Counted from the first letter of the stretch, positions 45,670 through 56,165 are shown. The stretch: 64,000 nt of DNA from Polaribacter vadi (GCF_018861005.1 NZ_JAHKQL010000026.1:62001-126000), one strand, 5' to 3'. The notes: generated by a model from the letters alone, not told the origin. A program made the numbers and translations.

Positions 45670-48330
45670 TTATTTTTTAAAACTTTGTTCTAACCCCATT
45701 TCTCTAATTTTGTCTAACCATTCATATATCATAGTTTGGCTATATTTAGGGTTTCCGTTTTCATCTTTTTCTTTTTCCATGGCAATAGCTAATAAAGCAT
45801 ATTCATTTTCTAAAGATGTACCAAAAACACCTTGATCATCTGTATTTATTGAAACAAACAATTGTGGACATTCTTTTATTATATCAAAATCAGTTTCTAA
45901 ATGTAAATTGAAAAAATTCTTTATAGGGTGTTTGTGGTATTTATCTATAGTTCCTATTAAATAATTAGATGTTGGATTACATTCAATACCTATATTCTTT
46001 TGAACGATATAGTTTTGATATTCTTTTTGAATACTTGTTACTAGTTTTACATAAGCATCTGTAATTTCAAATTGCTTTATTTCTTTACCCTTCTTTTTTA
46101 TTTCAGGATTAAAATGATATTGTAGATACAAAAATTTAGTTTTGCTATCATTTCTTATGTTTCCTCTTTTAGGATAAAAATGGTTAATTCTACATCTTTC
46201 CCAGTACGTGATGTTCGGAATATCTTCTATTTTTTCATGTATATCTTCTAAATATAAATATGGATCATCTCCTCTTAATTTCCAGGCATCAAAATATATT
46301 TCGTGCTTAAAATGTATGTTATTAAATTTAGAATCTTTATCAAAATAACATTGATAGACTTCTCTAAATAATGAGTCAAATAATTTTTCTAATTTATATA
46401 TTTCACTGGTATGGTCATTTATATTATATTTTCTAACCTTTGCTAATAACCAAGCTATGTTATCTAATAGCATCTCTTTCGGAATCAATAATTTTCTTCC
46501 TTTAAAATCAAAATATTCTTTAACATCTATTCCTAGTGCCAATGCATGTCCTATTCTATCTCCTTGGCGAAATTTTAGAAATTTAATCGTTTCATCAATA
46601 CATCTAATTCCATCTATAATATCGTAAAAATCCTCACCTGCATGATAAGTAGCATATAGTTTATTTTCTACAATCTCTTTCTTTAAATGATTGTATTTTC
46701 CATTTAACTTATGGTCTTTTAAATACCTAAAAGCTTGTGCAAAAACTTCTGGTCTTGCATTAAATTCAGACGAAGCAGCATCAATACCTCTAATAAGTTT
46801 TGCTTTCTTAGAATACGATTCTCTTAGTTGCACAATTGCTCTGGCTTGTTTTTTTACATCTTTCCTTAATTGATGATGCCTTGGTAATACTTCTTGAGCT
46901 AATTTATAGTTGGTATTCTTCTCTTTAAACTTAATAAAATGGACTGTATAAAAATGTTTTTCTTTATTTGCTTTATAAGTACCTAAAGCCTTTTTAGTAG
47001 GTATATTATAATGTGTCTCTTTTAATGCTTTTATATCACTATTAATTTGATATTTTTTTAAACTGTTATTAATGGCTAAAGCTGTATTTTTTGGTGTAAT
47101 TCTAGTTTCAAAAGAAGTTATATTTTGAAACTTTGTACTATCATTAATAGCCATTTGTAATAAGGCTGTTTCATAAATACTATTATCTGGAATAAAGTAT
47201 TCTTTTCTATCTTGATACGTAGAAAAATTAGCAAAACCAACCTTTTTATTGACTTGAATTAATTCTGACCTAAATTGATTTTTAATAGATATGTAGGCGT
47301 GTAATAATTTTTCTATTTTAAAGCTTTCTTTTTTTTCTGAATAAATATATTTGAAAGCTTTGTAGAGCAACTGCCTTTCTCCATACATTATAAAAGAACC
47401 TTTAAAGTTATTAATATGCATATCTTTAGTAATAGCATAATCTGCTACTTCCTGCTTTCCTTTATGATAAAACTCATACCCATAAAGTTTTTTCTTCTCG
47501 TTGATTTCAATTTGAATATTAGATAAATTCATTAATAGCTCAAAGGAATCATTTTTATTAGAATTCGGATATAATAAGTACTTAAAATCAGCTAAGTTAA
47601 TTTCACTATTTTCATCTAATAAAAATTGAAATAACACCAGTCTTATTTTCGAAGCTTTATTAACAAGGACGTCTATTTCTTTATTTTGATTATGGAAAGA
47701 ATGAGAAGTAGCTCCATTTAATTTTAGTCCTTTTTTTAACTTCTTAAACTTTTCAGTATGATGATTACTATTAATCGTATTCATTAAAGAAATCCAATTC
47801 AAATCAAAAACTGGAGCAGAGCCTTTTAAATGAAAATGATTTTCTGCAATCCCTTTATCTAATAACTTTTTAAGTCTATTATTGTTTGAAAAAGCAACGG
47901 TTCTCCAAGAAAAGAAATTTCTTTTTCTTTTAGAACGGTTATCCATGTATGCAAAATAAGAACACGTAAATAAATCTTCTCCTAAAGAAAAAGATAAATC
48001 TCGCCAACGCAATAAATGCTCATAACAAACAAAAGGTTCTTTGTCTCTTTCTATTAAAACTTGTTTATTAAAATGAGTTAATAAATTAAAAATTGACTTC
48101 TTACTACTTTTTCCTTGATACACATCTAGCAACCAATCTGAATCTAATTTGCTATACAAGTTTTCAATTTCATCAAAGCTATAATTATTAAAAAATGCCA
48201 AGCCTTGCTCTAAAAAACCCGTTTTAGAAAAAGTATCCTTTTCCAAACCATTACTATAGATATTCTGAAATATTAAATCAGGGCAAGTATTATTGAAAAT
48301 TGCTTTTATGGATTTTCTAAGGTTATCCAT
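45670..48330 (-). CDS. rdrB: RADAR adenosine deaminase RdrB
   Basis: Protein of 886 residues with a split adenosine deaminase site: NHFHLKGS (metal His pair, about residue 165), TYHAGEDFYDI (HxGE, about 562), GDRIGHALALG (His), and SINTDDQGVF (Asp pair, about 828). Such length with large insertions and a KAP-like ATPase partner is diagnostic of RADAR RdrB, which deaminates adenosine nucleotides (ATP to ITP) during phage infection and assembles into a large shell with RdrA. It overlaps rdrA by eight bases. No membrane accessory gene (RdrD/SLATT) is next to it. Confidence 0.92.
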   Translation of the reverse strand: MDNLRKSIKAIFNNTCPDLIFQNIYSNGLEKDTFSKTGFLEQGLAFFNNYSFDEIENLYSKLDSDWLLDVYQGKSSKKSIFNLLTHFNKQVLIERDKEPFVCYEHLLRWRDLSFSLGEDLFTCSYFAYMDNRSKRKRNFFSWRTVAFSNNNRLKKLLDKGIAENHFHLKGSAPVFDLNWISLMNTINSNHHTEKFKKLKKGLKLNGATSHSFHNQNKEIDVLVNKASKIRLVLFQFLLDENSEINLADFKYLLYPNSNKNDSFELLMNLSNIQIEINEKKKLYGYEFYHKGKQEVADYAITKDMHINNFKGSFIMYGERQLLYKAFKYIYSEKKESFKIEKLLHAYISIKNQFRSELIQVNKKVGFANFSTYQDRKEYFIPDNSIYETALLQMAINDSTKFQNITSFETRITPKNTALAINNSLKKYQINSDIKALKETHYNIPTKKALGTYKANKEKHFYTVHFIKFKEKNTNYKLAQEVLPRHHQLRKDVKKQARAIVQLRESYSKKAKLIRGIDAASSEFNARPEVFAQAFRYLKDHKLNGKYNHLKKEIVENKLYATYHAGEDFYDIIDGIRCIDETIKFLKFRQGDRIGHALALGIDVKEYFDFKGRKLLIPKEMLLDNIAWLLAKVRKYNINDHTSEIYKLEKLFDSLFREVYQCYFDKDSKFNNIHFKHEIYFDAWKLRGDDPYLYLEDIHEKIEDIPNITYWERCRINHFYPKRGNIRNDSKTKFLYLQYHFNPEIKKKGKEIKQFEITDAYVKLVTSIQKEYQNYIVQKNIGIECNPTSNYLIGTIDKYHKHPIKNFFNLHLETDFDIIKECPQLFVSINTDDQGVFGTSLENEYALLAIAMEKEKDENGNPKYSQTMIYEWLDKIREMGLEQSFKK

Positions 48331-50899
48331 TAGATTTTAAATTATTTAACAAATCACGTAAATCATTCTTTATTTCTTCAAGGTTATTATTATTTAAACT
48401 ATTTCTAAGTTTCCAAAGCTCATTTAAAATTCTTTGATTAGGGGAATTTTTTGATTTAGCTAATTTATTGATTAATATAGCTAACTTCTTTTTTGTTAAA
48501 CTAGGTAAAGAGTGTTTTATAAACCTATTAATTGTATTGAGATTTTCATTATCCAATTTATATAAACTTTTAATGCTCTTTTCTGATGAAAAATTAAATA
48601 ATGAATCTAAAATTCCGTTTAAAACTGAATAGTTATCATTCCAATAATCAAAAAATGGATTATTGCATATATCTCTTAAATCAATGTTATATTTAATTGA
48701 TAATTTCTCACTAATCTCTTTTAATCCATCATATAAATAGACATGTAATCTTTTTCCATAATTATCTCCTAAACTATCTTTACTACTGGAGTAATCACTC
48801 AATTTATTTAGTATTTCATCAAACAAGTTAATATTATATACTAAATAATAATCTTTGTTTAAATCAATATTCCATTGTTTTAAATTTAAATAAAAATTAG
48901 AATCTTTAATGTCTACTAAAATATTATGAGGAACATATTGCTTTATTAACTTGTCCGAATTATTTAAATTATTTAAAATAGAAATTGCACTAAATGTAAC
49001 AGTTTCATACTTATTACCTGTCCTTTCTTTTATATCATCCGTTATATTATTGACATAATACTTATTGTCTTTACTTCCATAACCTATAAAATTTAAAAAA
49101 TGAGTAAACCATAAATAAATTTCATTATAATTGTTATTATTTGGTGTAATTTCATTAATAAGATCAACTATATATTGATATAAATCTAGAGGAGATTTGT
49201 TAATTACAAAATAATCTCGTCGACCTAGACCTTTTGGTTTATCTCTAATTGTTGGAAAATATTTTATAGAATTATTTGTTAATCTATCATTTGTTAAAAT
49301 TTGTAAATTTTCAATGTTAAAGTTATTTTTAAATAACTCTGTAAATCTAATAGAGTAATATATTTTTAAATAACTTACAAACTGTAAATTTTTAATATCT
49401 GTAACTAAAATATTACTTTTTATCTCTCTTAAAACAGATAAGACATCTCCAAAAGAAGCATTATAATATTTTTTTATTTTAGTCAACCTACTAATCTCAT
49501 TTTCATCCTCGAACGTTGGGTCATAATCAGAATTAAATAATAATCCATTTTTATTTATGCCAATCCAGTTTAAAATAAATTGGTTTAATGTAGTATTAGA
49601 AGCCTTGTCTAATTCTTTAAAAAAATAAACTTCTTCTTGTGAAAGATTACTTCCTATTTCTTTATTTAAATAAGTCTTAAAAGAATTTATATTTGACTCC
49701 CTATAAATTAAAGTTATTGTATTGGTTAAATCTCTTAAAGTATTCGGAACAATTATATTTTTTTCAAACTTGTTTTTCGCAATTAAAATATTGGTTTTTC
49801 TATAAACCAAACCTAAAAAAGTATTTTCTATGGTCTGATTTTTAATATAATAAATCTTGTCTTTGTTAACTTTAACGTCTTTTGTATTTAATTCTTCTTT
49901 TAATTCAATTTCATATTGAGAATCATACAAATTCATTTTTTGAGTAGAAATATTATTTTCTATAAGAATTGGAGTATTAAATCTTCTTTCTAAAGGAAAT
50001 AACTTGTCTAAATATTTATTAGATTTATTAGATATGTTTTCTGACAAGTATATATTAGCTTTTTCTCCATATTTAAAAATCATATCATACTCTTTTATGA
50101 TTTCATTATTTATAGAATCTTGTAATTGTTCCATTTTAAATGCAATCAGAATAAGAACATTACTTTGAATTAAGAATTGACGAATGTCTTCTAACATTTC
50201 ATAAGCTCCAGAAATGTTTAAATCAAAATCATCTATAGGAATCAATAAAAATCCCTTTTTATCTTTAGAATTATCAATTCCATACATGCAAAGTAGATAT
50301 TCGTCTACTAATTTTTTAAAATTTTCTTTCAAGTTTGTTCCGAAAGCTAAATCACTTAAAGCCTCAATAGCTTCTTTTTCGTAAACATCAGACTTTCCGT
50401 TATGAACTACTTTAAGATTGTTAAATACCTTTTGAAACTGTTTTATTAAATCACGTTTGCGGTCATTTTTAATCGTATTTTCTTTCTTTAATTTCTTCTG
50501 AAACTTAGAAAACATTTTAGAAATTATAATTTCAAAAAGTTTATCTTCATTTCTAAATAAAGAAGGGTCTATAATATCTAAAGATTTTATTTTAGCTTTT
50601 TCAAGATTTGGAGTGGCACTCCAAAAAGTATCTTTAGACTTTTTGTTTTTTAAAGCATCAGCAAAAGAAATCATAGAAGAACTTTTACCTGTACCGCGTT
50701 CTCCTGTAAAAGCAATTACATTATTGTAATCATCGTTACTAATACTTTTTGTGCTAGAAACTGTATTTGCTTGTAAAATTATCTCTTCTACATTTTTTGT
50801 GGCTTGCGTATATACTTCTTTAAAAATAGATTTTTCAAAGTCCTCAGTTTTTTCTATTTTTATTTTATATTCTTCACCTATATTTATTTCTAATGCCAT
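48323..50899 (-). CDS. rdrA: RADAR ATPase RdrA
   Basis: P-loop ATPase of 858 residues: Walker A FTGERGTGKSSSM (about 64-76), Walker B FLLIPIDDFDLN (about 215-226), sensor region ILIAFKMEQL, then a long helical C-terminus. The KAP/STAND-like pattern and its partner identify it as RdrA, the ATPase that with RdrB gives RADAR anti-phage activity. It starts 33 bases after the hsdS stop on the same strand, so RADAR reads downstream of the type I RM genes. Confidence 0.92.
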   Translation of the reverse strand: MALEINIGEEYKIKIEKTEDFEKSIFKEVYTQATKNVEEIILQANTVSSTKSISNDDYNNVIAFTGERGTGKSSSMISFADALKNKKSKDTFWSATPNLEKAKIKSLDIIDPSLFRNEDKLFEIIISKMFSKFQKKLKKENTIKNDRKRDLIKQFQKVFNNLKVVHNGKSDVYEKEAIEALSDLAFGTNLKENFKKLVDEYLLCMYGIDNSKDKKGFLLIPIDDFDLNISGAYEMLEDIRQFLIQSNVLILIAFKMEQLQDSINNEIIKEYDMIFKYGEKANIYLSENISNKSNKYLDKLFPLERRFNTPILIENNISTQKMNLYDSQYEIELKEELNTKDVKVNKDKIYYIKNQTIENTFLGLVYRKTNILIAKNKFEKNIIVPNTLRDLTNTITLIYRESNINSFKTYLNKEIGSNLSQEEVYFFKELDKASNTTLNQFILNWIGINKNGLLFNSDYDPTFEDENEISRLTKIKKYYNASFGDVLSVLREIKSNILVTDIKNLQFVSYLKIYYSIRFTELFKNNFNIENLQILTNDRLTNNSIKYFPTIRDKPKGLGRRDYFVINKSPLDLYQYIVDLINEITPNNNNYNEIYLWFTHFLNFIGYGSKDNKYYVNNITDDIKERTGNKYETVTFSAISILNNLNNSDKLIKQYVPHNILVDIKDSNFYLNLKQWNIDLNKDYYLVYNINLFDEILNKLSDYSSSKDSLGDNYGKRLHVYLYDGLKEISEKLSIKYNIDLRDICNNPFFDYWNDNYSVLNGILDSLFNFSSEKSIKSLYKLDNENLNTINRFIKHSLPSLTKKKLAILINKLAKSKNSPNQRILNELWKLRNSLNNNNLEEIKNDLRDLLNNLKSNG

Positions 50900-50932
50900 T
50901 TTTTACTTTTTTATTTTAACACACTAAACATT

Positions 50933-52054
50933 TTACAACTCCCCCTTAAAAGCCTGATCTAACAAACTACTTTTTAAGGATTTTAAATGATTTAATTTTT
51001 CCTGAATTGAGGTTTCTAAACTTTTAGTCTCTTCTTGAATTTGAACTATTCTTTTAATTTGTTTTTTCTGAATTGATAATTCAGGAACTGGTATTTTCCA
51101 TTCTTCTAAAAAAGGTCTTGGAATCCTTTTTAATCCTCCAGCTCCTGTCATGTTTTCTTTACCTGTAACTCTTATTTGTTCGGTTAAAACAGAGAAGTAA
51201 ATCCATTCTGGCAAAACGTTTTCTTTTGGTCTTAAAACGTGATATTCCGAAGAACCAAAACCAATACCATTGGTTAATTTTTTTGCTAAACCTGCTTTAC
51301 CGTTTTCAAAACAAGGTGTTACTTTTGCCAAAATAATATCTCCATCTGCAAAATAGGTGTAGCCTTTATAAACTTCGCTAATCTTTTTAATTTCATTTGG
51401 AACGAAATTAATATCGTGCTCATTTAAATCTCTCATTGGTAAAAATGAAACTTCTAAATTGTCATCAAGATCCCTTACTTCTGACTTTTTGGGACCAAGA
51501 ATACACACGTCTTTAAGCATTATATCTCCATCCGAATATATTTCATCCAAAACACTACCCATCAAAGCCTGCGTATGTGCAATATTTTCTTCTAACAAAC
51601 CAATAGCTTTATCTATTTTGGCAAATAAACCATCTAATTTGGTAACAATACGTTGTTGTTCTGGTAATGGTGGAAGTGGGATTTTGATTTCTTTTATTCC
51701 TTTATAAGAAATTACTGGTTGAGCTGCTTGATTAGCTGTAGAGCCTAAATTATAATGTTCGAGGAATAATTTTAAAAACTGTTTATCAAACTCCTCAAAG
51801 TATTCAGAGATATAAAAAGCATTATCAGTTAACCATATCTTTTCTTTAATAAACCTTACGTTACCACATTTTGCTCCAACTCTTCCAATAATTATATTCT
51901 CTCCTTCTAAATTAAAATCTTCAGCATATCCAGTAATACCATTACCTCCAAAAACAGGAAATTCCTTATTTTCAGAAATATCTTTTCTTTTAATGAAATT
52001 TCCACTTCTAATTTTAAATAATTTATCAATTTGTATTTCTTCCCACTTACCCAT
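50933..52054 (-). CDS. hsdS: Type I restriction-modification specificity subunit HsdS
   Basis: Protein of 373 residues from ATG 52054 (a TTG one codon earlier is possible). Two target recognition domains: the first about 1-135 (KWEEIQIDKLFKIRSG ... EIKIPLPPLPEQQRIVTKLD), the second about 175-325 (VCILGPKKSEVRDL ... EWKIPVPELSIQKKQIKRI). Helical spacers follow each (FAKIDKAIGLLEENI and LNHLKSLKSSLLDQAFKGEL). It sets the bipartite target of both methylation and cleavage. It overlaps hsdM by eight bases. Confidence 0.93.
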   Translation of the reverse strand: MGKWEEIQIDKLFKIRSGNFIKRKDISENKEFPVFGGNGITGYAEDFNLEGENIIIGRVGAKCGNVRFIKEKIWLTDNAFYISEYFEEFDKQFLKLFLEHYNLGSTANQAAQPVISYKGIKEIKIPLPPLPEQQRIVTKLDGLFAKIDKAIGLLEENIAHTQALMGSVLDEIYSDGDIMLKDVCILGPKKSEVRDLDDNLEVSFLPMRDLNEHDINFVPNEIKKISEVYKGYTYFADGDIILAKVTPCFENGKAGLAKKLTNGIGFGSSEYHVLRPKENVLPEWIYFSVLTEQIRVTGKENMTGAGGLKRIPRPFLEEWKIPVPELSIQKKQIKRIVQIQEETKSLETSIQEKLNHLKSLKSSLLDQAFKGEL

Positions 52055-53546
52055 CAATCAAGCTTTCAATTTGGTTCATTAATGTGTTTATTTCAGTATC
52101 GTTTTGCTTAATAGCATTTAACAACTCTTTTGGGCTTTGGTGTATTACTTCAACTACTTTGTGTGGGTTTTTGGCGCTAAGGTCATAGTATTTTATATCT
52201 GCAACGTTTACAGTCCAGTCGTTACATTCTTTACCAGTCTTAGCATTAGTTGCATTACGTTTTTTAGGGTTATGAAATAAGTGTACAAACTCTTTAATAT
52301 GCTCGTAAGCAATCGGTTTGTTTTTGGTTAACTTGTAAGGTGGTGTAACGTCGTAATACCAAATGTTGTTGGTAGCACCTTTTCTATCAAAATATATAAT
52401 ATTGGTTTTTACACCACTATAGGGTAAAAACACACCAGATGGTAAACTTACTATGGTATGTACATTAAAGTTTTCTAGCAAGGTTTGTTTTACTTTGGTA
52501 AAGGCATTATTGGTTTGGAACAACACACCTTCTGGCACTACAATTGCTGCGCGACCTTCTAGTTTTAGCATTTTCATAAAATGCTGCATAAACAGTATTT
52601 CTGTCGCGTTACTTTCTACAGGAAAGTTTTGTTGTATTTGCTTTTTCTCTTTCCCGCCAAAAGGTGGATTTGCTAAAATAACATCGTGTCTGTCTTTTTC
52701 TTGATAATCGCGTATATTTTGGGTTAAGGTATTGCCTTTATATACGTTTGGACTTTCTATTCCGTGGAGAATCATATTCATCATACCCATAACGTAACCC
52801 AAACTGGTTTTTTCTTGCCCGAAGAAGGTGTCGTTTTGTATGGTTTCCCAATCTTTTGCAGAGAGTTTTTCTTTTTTATCTCCAGCAGTTAAAAAATCGA
52901 ATGCTTCTACTAAAAAACCGCCAGAACCTACTGCACCATCATAAATGGTATCGCCAACTTTAATATCTGTAGTTTCTACCATAGCTTTAATAATGGCTCT
53001 TGGTGTGTAAAACTCACCAGAGTTTCCACCATCGCTTCCCATACTTTTTAGTAGGTTTTCGTATACTTGAGATAGCTCAAACAACTCATCACTACTTTGA
53101 AAGTCTAAGGCATCGATAATGTCTAAAACTTCACGCAAGGTATGTCCGCTTGCAATTCTGTTGTCTAAATATTCGAAAATTGCCCCTATTTTATAGGTTA
53201 GCGATTTAGGATTGTTTGTTGTTGCTTTAAATGCTTGTAAATAAGGGAAAAGGGTTTTGTTTACAAAATCGACTAAATCATCTCCTGTTAAGGCTCTCTT
53301 TACATCTAGTTTTCCATTTTCATCTTTTGGGCATGCCCATTGGTGCCAGCGTAAATCTTTGCGTAATACATAATTATAGTCTGTACCTTCTAAAAAGGCT
53401 TCGTCTGCTTTATTATCTTCGTAATCGTTTAAAAACTTTAGAAAAAGAATCCAAGATATTTGTTCTGTGTAGTGCATAGCACCAGAAATACCATCGTCTC
53501 TTCTTAAAATATCAGTAATTCTATCAATATTGTTTTGTATGCTCAT
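52047..53546 (-). CDS. hsdM: Type I restriction-modification methyltransferase HsdM
   Basis: N6-adenine methyltransferase of 499 residues. N-terminal HsdM helical domain (NNIDRITDILRRDDGISG, WILFLKFLND), SAM motif IYDGAVGSGGFLVEAFD (about 193-209; Ala-Val replaces the common Ala/Thr-Cys before GSGG) and catalytic NPPFGG (about 292-297). It modifies host DNA at the site read by HsdS. Between hsdR and hsdM lies a short REP-like repeat. Confidence 0.94.
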   Translation of the reverse strand: MSIQNNIDRITDILRRDDGISGAMHYTEQISWILFLKFLNDYEDNKADEAFLEGTDYNYVLRKDLRWHQWACPKDENGKLDVKRALTGDDLVDFVNKTLFPYLQAFKATTNNPKSLTYKIGAIFEYLDNRIASGHTLREVLDIIDALDFQSSDELFELSQVYENLLKSMGSDGGNSGEFYTPRAIIKAMVETTDIKVGDTIYDGAVGSGGFLVEAFDFLTAGDKKEKLSAKDWETIQNDTFFGQEKTSLGYVMGMMNMILHGIESPNVYKGNTLTQNIRDYQEKDRHDVILANPPFGGKEKKQIQQNFPVESNATEILFMQHFMKMLKLEGRAAIVVPEGVLFQTNNAFTKVKQTLLENFNVHTIVSLPSGVFLPYSGVKTNIIYFDRKGATNNIWYYDVTPPYKLTKNKPIAYEHIKEFVHLFHNPKKRNATNAKTGKECNDWTVNVADIKYYDLSAKNPHKVVEVIHQSPKELLNAIKQNDTEINTLMNQIESLIDG

Positions 53547-53569
53547 TAATTGTTTATGTTTTCTTTTAT

Positions 53570-53604
53570 GAGATTGCCACGTCGTGCCTCCTCACAATGA
53601 CAGA
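53570..53604. repeat. REP-like short repeat between hsdR and hsdM
   Basis: Begins GAGATTGCCACGTCGTGCC and ends CACAATGACAG, with the internal palindrome CACG-T-CGTG and outer ATTG/CAAT arms. It is of the form of dispersed REP-like palindromes of Bacteroidota and other phyla; a relative lies near 31404-31450. Confidence 0.65.
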
Positions 53605-53609
53605 CGGAA

Positions 53610-55919
53610 TTATCCTGCTCTGTATATATTTTCTTGTAATTTGTAATAGGCATTTAATAGTGTTTTCATATCTCCAAAGGCAGTTTTGGCATCTTTTGGA
53701 GTACCTAGTTTTAGTTTTACTAAATCGCCTAATTTATCTCGTTGTAATTCTTCGATACCATATTCTTCGTAATGCTTTAAAATAAACTCCAAAAAATCAC
53801 GAGCCTCTAAGCTCTTATAAACTTCAAAAAATTCAGGTTCGTCTTTTACAAATTTCACCCTTTGTTTACGCGTCATTAAATTAGAATCAAATGAAATATG
53901 AGAAAGCACATCAAAGATATCGCAATCAGGAGATGCAATCATATTACGCAAATCGTTTAACTGTTCGTTATCAAAGCCTAAATCCCCTAATTTCATCAAT
54001 AAATCTGCTCTTGTATCTGGGTTAGACCATATTTTACGCAAATGTGCTTCGTTTTTATAAATTGCTGGTAATTCACCCACCAATTTTTCTAAAAACTCTC
54101 TAGCAGTTAATGGTTTTCCGTTTTCATCAATATAACGCGTATCTATATCTGTTACTTTTAGTTGACGACCATTACTTAAGGAAATGATTAGTTTTTCTTT
54201 ACGTTCGTATGGTTCTCCAGGTTCGTTCACTTTTGGTTTACGTGGTGGTTTTGGAGTTGTTTCTCCTCCAGATCCTTCTGTTGGTTCTTCTGGTTCTCCA
54301 TCCCATTCTGCATCATAAAATAAATTGGTGGCTCCCACAAAATCGATTATAGTAAAAAAGTCTTTGCCTTCAAAAACTCTTGTTCCACGACCAATAATTT
54401 GTTTGAACTCTACCATAGAACCAATGGGAGCTGTTAAAATTATATTACGCACATTTCTAGCATCTACACCTGTAGTTAACATTTTAGAAGACGTTAATAT
54501 TACAGGAATGTCTTTATCGTTATCTTGAAAATCTTCTAATAATTCTCTTCCGTGTTTTCCTTCATCACTGGTAACACGTACACAGTAATTGACGTCTGAA
54601 ACAGTTTTGTATTTATTGATGTAATCTCTTAAATCTAAAGCATGATCTTGATTGGCACAAAACACAATACTTTTATCCATTTTACCTATTTGCTTTAAAA
54701 TGGTTTGCGCTACTAACTCAATTCTTTGTTTTACTGTGATACTTTTGTTAAAATCATTAATTTCGTAACGATCTTTTGTAATTTCGCCTTGAAGAATTTT
54801 ACTATCGTTTGTATGAATATATTCATCAATATTTGTTTTAACTCGCTTTACTTTATAAGGTGTTAAAAACCCATCTTGAATTCCGTCTTTTAAAGAGTAT
54901 TCGTAAATAGGTTTTCCGAAATACTTATAAGTATCTACGTTGTCGTCTCGCTTAGGGGTTGCTGTTAATCCTAAATGAATGGCAGGTTTAAAGTGATCTA
55001 GAATAGCTCGCCAAGAACCTTCTTCGTTGGCACTACCTCTATGACATTCATCGATTACAATGAGATCGAAAAAATCACTTGGGTATTCTTTATAGAAACC
55101 ACCAATATTTTCTCTCTCTGCAATGGCTTGATAAATGGCAAAAAAGATATATGCATTTGTAGGTACTACACCGTTTCGTTTCTTTACTTCTTCTCCATCA
55201 ATTTTAATCACATCTTTTTCATAAGGATTGAATGTATTAATGGCTTGATCTGCCAATACATTTCTATCTGCTAGGAATAAAACTCTAGGTCTTCTATCAT
55301 TTCCGCTTAAATTCCATTTTGCCTGCAGTAATTTATGTACAATTTGAAATGATATAAAAGTTTTTCCTGTACCAGTTGCTAATGTTAACAAAATTCTGTT
55401 TTCCTTGCCATCTGCAATGGTTTCCATTACTTTATTCACAGCGATTTCTTGATAATATCTTGGACCGAAATTACCCGTCAGTAAAAAAGGAATATTGTGA
55501 AGCTTTTCTTTTAATTCGTTTTTAGCTCCGAAAAGTCTGTTATATAATTCTTGAGGAGTTGGAAAATTATCTACATAATCTCCTTTTCCTTTACCCCTGT
55601 CAAATTCATAAATCTGCTTTCCATTGGTTGCATATACAAAATTGATCTTTAGTTTTTCTGCATAATCTAAGGCTTGTTGCAAACCTTTTGTTGGATGATC
55701 TCCAAACTTTTTTGCTTCAACGATTGCTAAATTTGTGTTATTGTATTTTAATAAGTAGTCTAAAAATAGTCGCTTACCTCTTTTATTTCCTAAAAGTTTT
55801 CTACCCTCTGTAAAGTAGTATTCACGTACTATATGAATCGATTCCCATTGATTTTCTGATAATTTAGGGTCTATAAAATTGGCACGAGTATCAGATTCTG
55901 ATATGTTATTCTTGTTCAT
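53610..55919 (-). CDS. hsdR: Type I restriction endonuclease subunit HsdR
   Basis: Motor-nuclease of 769 residues from ATG 55919 (a TTG 24 bases upstream is less likely). N-terminal endonuclease fold with DYLLKYNNTNLAIVEAKKF (Asp, Glu-x-Lys). The DEAD-type translocase has TLATGTGKTFISF (about 175-187), VIDECHRGSANE (about 290), LGLTATP, and helicase C with GRGTRVFEGKDFF, followed by a linker rich in Gly/Pro and a C-terminal EcoEI-type domain. Length fits the EcoEI-like family. First gene of the defence block, reading into hsdM, hsdS, rdrA, rdrB and mcrBC. Confidence 0.94.
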   Translation of the reverse strand: MNKNNISESDTRANFIDPKLSENQWESIHIVREYYFTEGRKLLGNKRGKRLFLDYLLKYNNTNLAIVEAKKFGDHPTKGLQQALDYAEKLKINFVYATNGKQIYEFDRGKGKGDYVDNFPTPQELYNRLFGAKNELKEKLHNIPFLLTGNFGPRYYQEIAVNKVMETIADGKENRILLTLATGTGKTFISFQIVHKLLQAKWNLSGNDRRPRVLFLADRNVLADQAINTFNPYEKDVIKIDGEEVKKRNGVVPTNAYIFFAIYQAIAERENIGGFYKEYPSDFFDLIVIDECHRGSANEEGSWRAILDHFKPAIHLGLTATPKRDDNVDTYKYFGKPIYEYSLKDGIQDGFLTPYKVKRVKTNIDEYIHTNDSKILQGEITKDRYEINDFNKSITVKQRIELVAQTILKQIGKMDKSIVFCANQDHALDLRDYINKYKTVSDVNYCVRVTSDEGKHGRELLEDFQDNDKDIPVILTSSKMLTTGVDARNVRNIILTAPIGSMVEFKQIIGRGTRVFEGKDFFTIIDFVGATNLFYDAEWDGEPEEPTEGSGGETTPKPPRKPKVNEPGEPYERKEKLIISLSNGRQLKVTDIDTRYIDENGKPLTAREFLEKLVGELPAIYKNEAHLRKIWSNPDTRADLLMKLGDLGFDNEQLNDLRNMIASPDCDIFDVLSHISFDSNLMTRKQRVKFVKDEPEFFEVYKSLEARDFLEFILKHYEEYGIEELQRDKLGDLVKLKLGTPKDAKTAFGDMKTLLNAYYKLQENIYRAG

Positions 55920-56165
55920 AAAACGTTCCACAATTTTTAGCAATTTTTTACTTATAACTACAAGTAAAGATGAAAGGTAAGAAAACTGCTCTAAATTAAC
56001 AAAAAGAACTAAAAGAACTTAAATTTTATTATTGGCTGTTGGCTTTTGAATTCTTTTAAAAGAGTTTTGAGTGTTTAGTGTTGAGGGTTTATGGGAAGGG
56101 AGTGTTTAGTTTTGTTTTTATAACCGTTAATTACATAGAAGAATACAAATGTTAGAATTTAAATT

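Noticed and set aside
48323..50899. Stand-alone KAP NTPase
   Set aside because: The eight-base overlap with a long split adenosine deaminase makes RdrA the better call.
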